Positions 1-6,390 of a stretch of DNA of 8,811 bases are shown piece by piece. The DNA is from Anaerolineae bacterium (GTDB taxonomy: Bacteria; Chloroflexota; Anaerolineae; Anaerolineales; Villigracilaceae), in contig JAFLCF010000177.1 in assembly GCA_017303735.1 (NCBI GenBank), positions 1 to 8,811 on the forward strand, read 5' to 3'. The translations under genes and the position numbers were made by a program. Every line of letters begins with the position of its first letter. Position 1 is the first letter of the stretch. The notes beneath the pieces were generated by a model, which made no database searches, was not told where the DNA came from, and saw nothing but the letters and a program-made list of their open reading frames with translations.

Positions 1-257
1 GACCATTCTTTGAAAATGGCGTGGACGTGCTCGTTATTGAGATATTCCTTTAGGAAGATGTACATTTCCAGCGCTTCATATTGAGGCTGACGCAGGAAGG
101 AACTGGAATTCTCTGGATCGTTGAAATCCAGATACTTTTTGGTTAGGTCTTTATAATGCTTGCGAATCTGCCCTTTATTCTCACGGTAGAACTGGTGGAG
201 GTGAGTAAAGAAGGCAAAATCCAGCGAGACCTCCTGGACGTTTCTCTTCTTAGCCAT
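1..257 (-). CDS. Probable type III Res-like helicase/restriction subunit, N-terminal fragment
   Basis: Only the first 85 codons are in the window; the frame has no stop and runs off base 1. The start is ATG at 257, inside the end of the methyltransferase gene (ATGGCTAA, eight-base overlap), with GAGG at 264-267 six bases upstream. The fragment starts MAKKRNVQEVSLDF and contains LRQPQYEALEMYIFLKEYL at its centre, which looks like the leader before the DEAD/DEAH helicase core of Res-like subunits paired with Mod-like methylases. No helicase motif is reached within the window, so the assignment rests on this resemblance and on gene order. If correct, the full protein would be several hundred residues long with a Walker A motif soon after the edge, and perhaps a C-terminal PD-(D/E)XK nuclease. 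A different helicase or an unrelated protein remains possible. Confidence 0.7.
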   Translation of the reverse strand, partial: MAKKRNVQEVSLDFAFFTHLHQFYRENKGQIRKHYKDLTKKYLDFNDPENSSSFLRQPQYEALEMYIFLKEYLNNEHVHAIFKEW

Positions 258-2136
258 TCTCAACCTCGACTTCGAGAGACTCGGAGAGAAGGTCGGTAAT
301 TTTTACCCGGATGGTACCAGCGTCTTTGGGAATGGGATACGTGCCTGAGACGAGTTCATCTTTTTCTGGAATATCCACTGTGGCTGGTGAAAGGACTGCG
401 CCGTCATAGTTCCAGTCAATCATGACTGATTCAACCAACTCGCGCCAGTCTTTGACCTTTTCTTTTTGCAGGCTGAGTTTGCCAAGCAGGTTCATGGGAT
501 AGAAGCGTTCAATGACCAACTTGCCGTTCTTGCTGATGACCTTCGCTTCTGAGTCGCGTTTGAACTGCAAGTCCTGACGATCGCGCAGAATATCCACGAC
601 TTCCACGTCCAATTTGTATGGCTCTGCTTCTTTCATCAGGGAAGCTTTCAAGTCAGGCTCGTGCCCCATGCACACCAATGTGATTCTTTCCACGGGTTCG
701 TTAGGGTTCTTCTTGTGACGCTTTTCAAAGGCTTTGAGGTCAAGCCCTGCAATTAACTCACCAAGATCGGCACGAGTAGCAATGCGATTGACGGGCATGA
801 TTTTGATCATGCGACCATCCTTCTCGCCGTCAAACAATGCTCCTTGCTCTAAGATATTTACTTCTAAAGATTGAAGCAATAATTCTCGCGCTTCAATTGG
901 ATTACGAAAAACATCATAGTGGTTTACGTTATATATTTCAAAACCCAAAAAGTACACCGATATTTTGCTTTTTTCATCAAATAGAGTTTTTTGTTGTTTT
1001 CTTTCAGTAAGAAGACGGGCCCTTTCGATTAGCCTTTTTGTAGTAATTTGAACTGCACCTAGATTGATATCGGCACCAATAAAGCGCCTGCCAAGTTTCA
1101 TGGCAGCTTCTTGGGTAGTTCCAGATCCCATGAAAAAATCAAGCACCAAGTCGCCAGGGTTTGATGATGCTTCAATAATTCTCTCAAGTAATGGTAAAGG
1201 TTTTTGAGTAGGGTAATCTGTTCTAGCATCAGCCATCGAGTTTACCTCTGGTATGTCAACCCACATATCGCCGAGTGCTTCTCCTCTTTCCTCGTCAAGG
1301 TACCTAATCAGCCTCTTTGTGCCGGTTGATGTAATATATATTCTTCCTTGTTCTTCAAAGGTTTTAATAGATTCTTCTGAATAATCACCTAAGTCACAGT
1401 CCCTGAATAGCCTGCCGGTTTCGTCCGGACGGAATTTAGTCTTGATAAAATTCTCATCATATTCTTTATACGAACCATTCCAAGACCAATCGGAAGAGAA
1501 TGAATAAAACAACAAACTGTCTGAATTTTTTGCGTATTGGCCAGATCTTGCCTTAGCACCCCGGACTGGCTGCCTCTTCCAACGAATTTCATTTCTAAAA
1601 TTTGTTACCCCGAATACTTCATCTAAGATGGTGCGAAGAAGATGATTTTTCCTACTATCACAATGCAAATAAATAGACCCGGTATCGCAAAGTAATTCCT
1701 TTGCAAGAACGATTCTTTCATACATAAATTGCAAATATTCGTCGTTTGTCCAAATGTCAGTATATTGCTTATCCTCAAAAGAGTTTTGATCATTAGATAT
1801 TTTTTGCCCCTTCATTTGAATAGTTTTTTTATAATTCGCCTTTGAATCAAATGGCGGATCAATATAAATTAAATTTACTTTTTTACGATAGTACTTAAGT
1901 AAATGGCTCATTACTTGTAAATTGTCCCCCCAGTAAATCTTATTTCGCCAATCTTCAACTTCCAAGCCGTAAACTTCTTTTAGTTGAGCTGGATAATAAT
2001 GTGTAGACGTATATGGTCGCTTTCCACGCCAATTAAGCATTGGATAGCCTTTGATAGGCTCAAATTTAAATTCTTCTACATTGCCATTAGGAGTGGTTTC
2101 TGATAATCCTAACTTGCTTTGCTTTGCTTTGCTCAT
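250..2136 (-). CDS. Type III Mod-like site-specific DNA methyltransferase (beta class)
   Basis: The 628-residue product is a SAM-dependent amino-methyltransferase of the beta order: the catalytic motif comes first and the SAM-binding motif later. DPPF is at residues 93-96 after a hydrophobic strand (NLIYI). Motif X-like YPTQKP is at 308-313 and motif I DFFMGSGTT at 333-341, followed by RRFIGADIN. The region between (~160-300) should hold the target-recognition domain. The C-terminal ~230 residues resemble tails of type III Mod-like proteins. N6-adenine is the likely product; N4-cytosine cannot be excluded. The ATG at 2136 is preceded by AGGAGC, formed by the last two codons of the helicase gene, five bases upstream. 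Four AGCAA repeats follow the ATG directly. Met33 (2040) is an alternative start with a weak AAAGG before it, and the recognisable conservation begins near there. Codons ~1-430 are AT-rich compared with the 3' third. The TAA stop overlaps the next gene by eight bases, as in mod-res pairs. Confidence 0.9.
   Translation of the reverse strand: MSKAKQSKLGLSETTPNGNVEEFKFEPIKGYPMLNWRGKRPYTSTHYYPAQLKEVYGLEVEDWRNKIYWGDNLQVMSHLLKYYRKKVNLIYIDPPFDSKANYKKTIQMKGQKISNDQNSFEDKQYTDIWTNDEYLQFMYERIVLAKELLCDTGSIYLHCDSRKNHLLRTILDEVFGVTNFRNEIRWKRQPVRGAKARSGQYAKNSDSLLFYSFSSDWSWNGSYKEYDENFIKTKFRPDETGRLFRDCDLGDYSEESIKTFEEQGRIYITSTGTKRLIRYLDEERGEALGDMWVDIPEVNSMADARTDYPTQKPLPLLERIIEASSNPGDLVLDFFMGSGTTQEAAMKLGRRFIGADINLGAVQITTKRLIERARLLTERKQQKTLFDEKSKISVYFLGFEIYNVNHYDVFRNPIEARELLLQSLEVNILEQGALFDGEKDGRMIKIMPVNRIATRADLGELIAGLDLKAFEKRHKKNPNEPVERITLVCMGHEPDLKASLMKEAEPYKLDVEVVDILRDRQDLQFKRDSEAKVISKNGKLVIERFYPMNLLGKLSLQKEKVKDWRELVESVMIDWNYDGAVLSPATVDIPEKDELVSGTYPIPKDAGTIRVKITDLLSESLEVEVENG
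2114..2133 (-). repeat. (AGCAA)x4 pentanucleotide repeat directly after the mod-like start codon
   Basis: The minus strand reads ATG followed by four perfect copies of AGCAA (TTGCT x4 on the plus strand). It encodes the start MSKAKQSK of the methyltransferase. Five is not a multiple of three, so each added or lost copy shifts the frame. With three copies translation would stop at a TAA after 14 residues (ending RNHS); with five it would meet TAG after ten residues. The four-copy state seen here is the open one. Simple repeats at the 5' end of type III mod genes are a known basis of phase variation, but four copies is short and may be chance. Confidence 0.85.
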
Positions 2137-2138
2137 GC

Positions 2139-5042
2139 CTAGCTCCTAAATTTCCAATTTTTCTTGTCACAATAAAATCGTATGTCGCAGTCACCGCACA
2201 ACTTGGCTGGGCGAGCGGGAATGGCAAAATCCTTCTCTTCGATCCGTTGTACAACCTGGTCAAAGGTTTGGATTGTTGTATTGATCGAGCCGCTATCCTT
2301 CTCAAAAGAAATGTAAGGATTGCCTGTCTCTTCGCTGGTGTAATACAAGTGGGTCTTGCTTACCTGCTGCCCGGTACGTTCTTCTACAATATGGGCATAC
2401 ACCTCTAACTGGCGGCGGTAACGATCCAGTTTTTCGCGGTCGGCTGGGTTGTTCACGTCCAGTTTCTTCTCGGACTTGAAGTCCACCAATTCTACTGTAT
2501 TGTTTTCGCCCACGATCAAGTCCACTTTGCCAGAAAGGATATACCCTTCTTTGACGAGGGAAACATCCACTTCGGCTTCCTTGATATGAGACCAATCCCC
2601 TTCATTACGGGAATAGTAGCGAAGTACATGGTTGAGCGCAACCTGCTTTACCGCTGGTGCGAGGTAAACGCGTTCTTTTTTAGTCAGGTAGGCATAATTG
2701 GTGTCGAACCATAAGGCAACCTGGTCCACAGAAAGGCGACCTTCTTCTCCCCGGAGAACGCTTTTATGGATATCTTCAATGGTCTGGTGAACGACTGTAC
2801 CGAACAAGATCGGGCTTGTTTGGATGGGTGCAAATTCTAATTCACGGAAGAAACGGTATTGTTCCGCGCAGTTCTCGTACACGGTCAGGTGAGAGGTAAA
2901 CGAATATTCCTGTTTGACGTTGATATCCTTGATCGTCGCTAAAGATAGATCTTCAGGCTTGAACGTTGGGTTTCGCCAGTCCGTAAGCCTGTCGAATTGT
3001 TTTGAGAAGTATTTGGAAGGTGATTTCCCAAGCCCCTTGGCATCCTTAACGTGGCAGGCAAGCACAAGCAGGTTCTGTGCCCGTGAGAAAGAGGTGTAAA
3101 ACAGGCGGCGGAAATCAAAATTCTTTGTGTGTTCAAGAGGCTCGTAAGGCGGGCGGGAAAGGTATCCGCTTTCCAGAATCTCATCCAATTCCGTGTATTG
3201 CTTGCGCGGGGTCGCCTCAAGGGACCCCGCGATCACAACGGGGAATTCCAGTCCTTTGGATTGGTGGACGGTAAAGAAAGAGACACAGCCGCTGGGAGCG
3301 TACTCCTGCTGATCTTCGTACTCATCAATCCCACCTTCTTTTAGAAAGCGCAGGAATTGATTGAACAGACTCCGCAGGTTCCTGTCCAAGTATTCTGGGG
3401 TAAGAACGTTGATGTTTTGCAAGTATTCGAACTTTACGATCAACTGTGAAAAGGTCGCCAAATTCCGCATGGCGCGGCTATCATTGATGCCACCTAAAAG
3501 CAGATCTTCACCCAGGTATCTGCTGAACAACGGGAACTGCAACAGTTGATAGAACAATCCACTAAACCCATAATCGGCATTCTTGGCAAGCGCCATGTGC
3601 GTCTTGGCAAGGGTGCGCGCCCATTTGAGCAGGTCGGCATTTTCAGGTTTTCGCAGTTCGTTAATTGCCCGCACATAACACTCATTATCGTAATAATCCC
3701 ATATATGCAGAAAGGCATCATCCTTCCATTTGCGGACATCAGGAAATTGAGGGAAGAGGAAGATCAGCATACCGATCATCAATTGAATTTCTTCACGCTC
3801 GAAGAATTGATTGGAACGCGGTGAGTAGACCGTAATTCCATTCCTCTCCAGAAACCGAGACAGCGCGACCGCTCTATCGCTTTTCACGGAGCGGAAAAGA
3901 AACGCCACCTGATTCCAGTCCGTCAAATGTCCCTTATTGCGAAGATCATGCAGGAAATGTAGAACTTGCTGGTGGTAATCTTCCTGGGATGTGCCGGCAA
4001 TCTTGATCACAGCGGGCACTTGTGGGAAGGCGTCATCGCGGGGAAGAATTTCTTTTTCGAAGCGGAAAGTTTGTCCGTCAACCGTCCAGTCCTGTTCATC
4101 CATCCATTCGTTGTAGAAGTTGATAATATCTGGATGAGAGCGGTAGTTCACGGTCAAGTTGACTTGCTTACAAACGCCCTCAGGGAAACGGTCCTTAAAC
4201 TGCAAGATATTACGGATGGTCGCGCCGCGAAAACGGTATAAACCCTGATCGTCATCACCCACGACGCACAAGTTGGGCTTCTCTTCCCTGGCGAGCAGAA
4301 AGAGGATCATTTCCTGAATGGTATTGGTGTCTTGGTACTCATCCACCATCAGGTAGGTGATCTTGTTTTGCAACTGTTCCCGCACCTGGGGATGATTACG
4401 CAATAGCCTGAGAGCTTCATACTGAATGGTGGAAAAGTCCAAGGCATTCGCTTCTTCCAACTGGCGTTGGTACAGCTCGGCACACAGTCCCAAGACCCTG
4501 ATTTCTGGGTCCGTGGCGCGGATCAGAACCTGCGGATCAAGCGCTTCTTCACTAACCGCATTGATCCATTTGACCAGGGTTTCAGTCTTTGCCCAGGCGG
4601 ACTGGTCTGGTTTGCCAACCAAAAGACCGATCTCATGGATCTCATCGTATTCCCGCATTTTTTGATAGATGAAGTACTGTTGATCGAACGCATCCATCAT
4701 GGTGAAATTCCGCTTTAAGCGTGTGAACTCGCGGTGTTCTTCCAGCCAGCGCAGGCAGATCGAATGGAATGTTCCCAGGTACATCTCATTCAGATTGAAA
4801 CGTACCCCGATCTCATTCAATCGATTGGAGATACGAGTGGTCAGTTCGCTTGCCGCCTTATCGGTGAACGTCACCACAAAAAGGCTTTCTGGTGTCACGC
4901 TCTTTTCCGTGATGAGATAGACGATCCGCTCGACGAGCGTGAACGTCTTTCCTGATCCTGGTCCCGCAATGATCAGGAGCGGACCTTCGGTAGTTTCAAT
5001 AGCTTGGTATTGATCGGGGTTGGCAGAAGTTGTATGCTTCAT
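2139..5042 (-). CDS. UvrD/Rep-family helicase fused to RecB-type nuclease with Fe-S cysteines
   Basis: The 967-residue product is a superfamily 1A 3'-5' DNA helicase with a C-terminal exonuclease domain, resembling AddAB functions in one chain. Helicase motifs appear in order: Walker A AGPGSGKT (26-33), Ia VVTFTDKAASEL (56-67), GTFHS (90-94), Walker B MVDEYQDT (232-239), III VGDDDQGLYRFRGA (261-274), IV NYRSHPDI (299-306), V TVHQSKGLEF (591-600) and VI LFYTSFSRA (647-655). The nuclease spans ~715-960: H752, GKVDLI with D841, the core ELVDFKSEKK with D854 and K856, and QLEVY (878-882). Cys725 plus Cys949, Cys952 and Cys958 (C-x2-C-x5-C) match the 4Fe-4S layout of AddB and Cas4-like nucleases. 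Both activities look intact. The start overlaps the nurA stop by one base (TGATG) and no clear Shine-Dalgarno is visible, so translation probably depends on reinitiation. No Chi-recognition function can be judged from sequence. A repair role is possible, but the context argues for defence. Confidence 0.93.
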   Translation of the reverse strand: MKHTTSANPDQYQAIETTEGPLLIIAGPGSGKTFTLVERIVYLITEKSVTPESLFVVTFTDKAASELTTRISNRLNEIGVRFNLNEMYLGTFHSICLRWLEEHREFTRLKRNFTMMDAFDQQYFIYQKMREYDEIHEIGLLVGKPDQSAWAKTETLVKWINAVSEEALDPQVLIRATDPEIRVLGLCAELYQRQLEEANALDFSTIQYEALRLLRNHPQVREQLQNKITYLMVDEYQDTNTIQEMILFLLAREEKPNLCVVGDDDQGLYRFRGATIRNILQFKDRFPEGVCKQVNLTVNYRSHPDIINFYNEWMDEQDWTVDGQTFRFEKEILPRDDAFPQVPAVIKIAGTSQEDYHQQVLHFLHDLRNKGHLTDWNQVAFLFRSVKSDRAVALSRFLERNGITVYSPRSNQFFEREEIQLMIGMLIFLFPQFPDVRKWKDDAFLHIWDYYDNECYVRAINELRKPENADLLKWARTLAKTHMALAKNADYGFSGLFYQLLQFPLFSRYLGEDLLLGGINDSRAMRNLATFSQLIVKFEYLQNINVLTPEYLDRNLRSLFNQFLRFLKEGGIDEYEDQQEYAPSGCVSFFTVHQSKGLEFPVVIAGSLEATPRKQYTELDEILESGYLSRPPYEPLEHTKNFDFRRLFYTSFSRAQNLLVLACHVKDAKGLGKSPSKYFSKQFDRLTDWRNPTFKPEDLSLATIKDINVKQEYSFTSHLTVYENCAEQYRFFRELEFAPIQTSPILFGTVVHQTIEDIHKSVLRGEEGRLSVDQVALWFDTNYAYLTKKERVYLAPAVKQVALNHVLRYYSRNEGDWSHIKEAEVDVSLVKEGYILSGKVDLIVGENNTVELVDFKSEKKLDVNNPADREKLDRYRRQLEVYAHIVEERTGQQVSKTHLYYTSEETGNPYISFEKDSGSINTTIQTFDQVVQRIEEKDFAIPARPAKLCGDCDIRFYCDKKNWKFRS
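2142..2147 (-). promoter_or_regulatory. Ribosome binding site of the mod-like gene, formed by the end of the helicase gene
   Basis: AGGAGC on the minus strand encodes the last two residues (Arg-Ser) of the helicase-nuclease and touches its TAG stop. It stands five bases before the ATG at 2136. This supports that ATG as the main start and suggests that ribosomes ending the helicase gene start the methyltransferase. Confidence 0.7.
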
Positions 5043-6367
5043 CAGTGTTTCACAATTGAAGTGTCAGTAAACAACTTGAGCACTTGCGCTGAGGGATAGG
5101 TAGAGAGGGATGCAACAGAGTTTGCCAGTTCAATAGGCATGAGTCCATTTTCAAATTTGCTGCTTAGTATTTTGGGCAACGTCGCTAAAATCCGATCAAA
5201 ACAGATAAGCGAGTCTGCCTCAGGCCGAATCATAAAAGACCCCATTGCCTCATTGATGGGAATGGTCAGCACAAACTTATGGCGATCCCCATAAGCAAGG
5301 AAGATTTTTGCTCCGTAATTTGTATCCTTGCCATAAGATGCGCCGTCCGCAGGGCGATGCTGAATTTGTTCACAGACATATTGATGGTCGGGAATAAAGA
5401 AGTGATTTGCGGGTGCGTTTCTGCCGATCAAATCCAAATGGTCAGTAAAAAATCCAGTTTTCTCCTGTCCAATCATTGCGATTGGGTAGCCTTCATTACA
5501 TGCCTTTAAAAGAAAGCGCCTTATCGGGTTAACTAACTTTGAATATTGCGCGCGAATTTGAAGCGGTCCATCCTTGATAAAGAGGCATCTTTTCAGGAGT
5601 TCTTTGTCGGTCTCCCAGAAATATCGTATTCCTGTGAACAGCAACAGCGTTTCGTGAATATTCATGTAAGCTGTTGCCACGCTATCAGAAGCAGAGTCCT
5701 CCACCATATCCAGATGAAATCCAAGCATGTCTGTGACAAACAATTTTGTTCCGCAGTTCGAACAGCTCCCCTCCTCTGCGTCGTAAGGGAGGGTCGCCTT
5801 TTCGTTTTCACAATGCGGGCACTTAAAGCCAGGCAATGATTTCTTGGCAGAGTCCCATTTTTCATAAGCCAGCCACTTCAAAGTGTCCATAGGCTGACCT
5901 TTTAGTGAAGCGTCCTTTACTGATTGAAAGATGGTTTCTCTCACGGCATCGTAAACCGTCATCCCTGGTATCTGCACATGTTGAAGCGGGAAAACCGTCG
6001 CATGGTAGATCGCAGACTCAGACATAAGATCCCTGATAGCAAAGGGATGCGGGGTGTCTTTGTCAATTTTAGAGATTGCCACCTGGTCCAAACGTAGCAA
6101 AGCAGTCTTCACAAATGCAACCGACTTGTGGGGCGGCAACTCATCCACAATTACTTGAATAGAGCCATCTACAGCAAAAATAAGGTCTAGCGGCTGCTCC
6201 GAGTTTGACGGGAATGGCAGCCAACCAACACTGACTTTTGTGAGGTCAACCGTATCCTGTTCAAAACTATGAACAAGTTGCTGAACAAGCGGCGATTTCA
6301 ACACATCGAGATGACCAAGTTTGCTAGCCCGTTCACCAGGCAGCTTTGTTCCAGGGGCATACGGCAT
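5042..6367 (-). CDS. NurA-like nuclease with internal zinc-ribbon-like insertion
   Basis: The 441-residue product is assigned to the NurA nuclease family, RNase H-like metal-dependent nucleases that work with HerA. The key signs are AVDGS at residues 65-69 (Asp67), typical of the first catalytic strand, and FIKDGPL at ~263-269 (Asp266), typical of the second Asp strand. Between them lie possible acidic ligands such as Glu239. The C-terminal part (~320-390) is where NurA carries its last catalytic Tyr/His residues, but I cannot fix which residues serve. A CPHC (183-186) and CSNC (202-205) pair forms a four-cysteine zinc ribbon between the two catalytic strands, not part of the archaeal NurA core as I know it. 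The start has AGGAGT at 6375-6380, seven bases upstream, and an 18-base gap from the herA stop. The TGA stop shares one base with the next ATG (TGATG). The NurA call rests on two motifs plus the HerA neighbour; nuclease activity is inferred. Confidence 0.78.
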   Translation of the reverse strand: MPYAPGTKLPGERASKLGHLDVLKSPLVQQLVHSFEQDTVDLTKVSVGWLPFPSNSEQPLDLIFAVDGSIQVIVDELPPHKSVAFVKTALLRLDQVAISKIDKDTPHPFAIRDLMSESAIYHATVFPLQHVQIPGMTVYDAVRETIFQSVKDASLKGQPMDTLKWLAYEKWDSAKKSLPGFKCPHCENEKATLPYDAEEGSCSNCGTKLFVTDMLGFHLDMVEDSASDSVATAYMNIHETLLLFTGIRYFWETDKELLKRCLFIKDGPLQIRAQYSKLVNPIRRFLLKACNEGYPIAMIGQEKTGFFTDHLDLIGRNAPANHFFIPDHQYVCEQIQHRPADGASYGKDTNYGAKIFLAYGDRHKFVLTIPINEAMGSFMIRPEADSLICFDRILATLPKILSSKFENGLMPIELANSVASLSTYPSAQVLKLFTDTSIVKH

Positions 6368-6374
6368 AAGAGTT

Positions 6375-6390
6375 ACTCCTAAGAATTAGG
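6375..6390 (-). promoter_or_regulatory. NurA-like gene ribosome binding site with a small inverted repeat over it
   Basis: AGGAGT (6375-6380) is a good Shine-Dalgarno seven bases before the ATG at 6367. It partly overlaps a perfect five-base inverted repeat, CCTAA-TTC-TTAGG (6378-6390), which also contains the herA TAA stop. Such a hairpin could mask the site until a ribosome finishing herA opens it. The stem is short, AU-rich and has a three-base loop, so it may be weak. The RBS call is sound; the masking is conjecture. Confidence 0.5.

Noticed and set aside
2302..2595. A 97-codon minus-strand frame within the helicase-nuclease gene, considered as a separate small gene or a frameshift
   Set aside because: The main frame is continuous through this part and carries the nuclease catalytic core (D841, D854, K856), so the alternative frame is a by-product.
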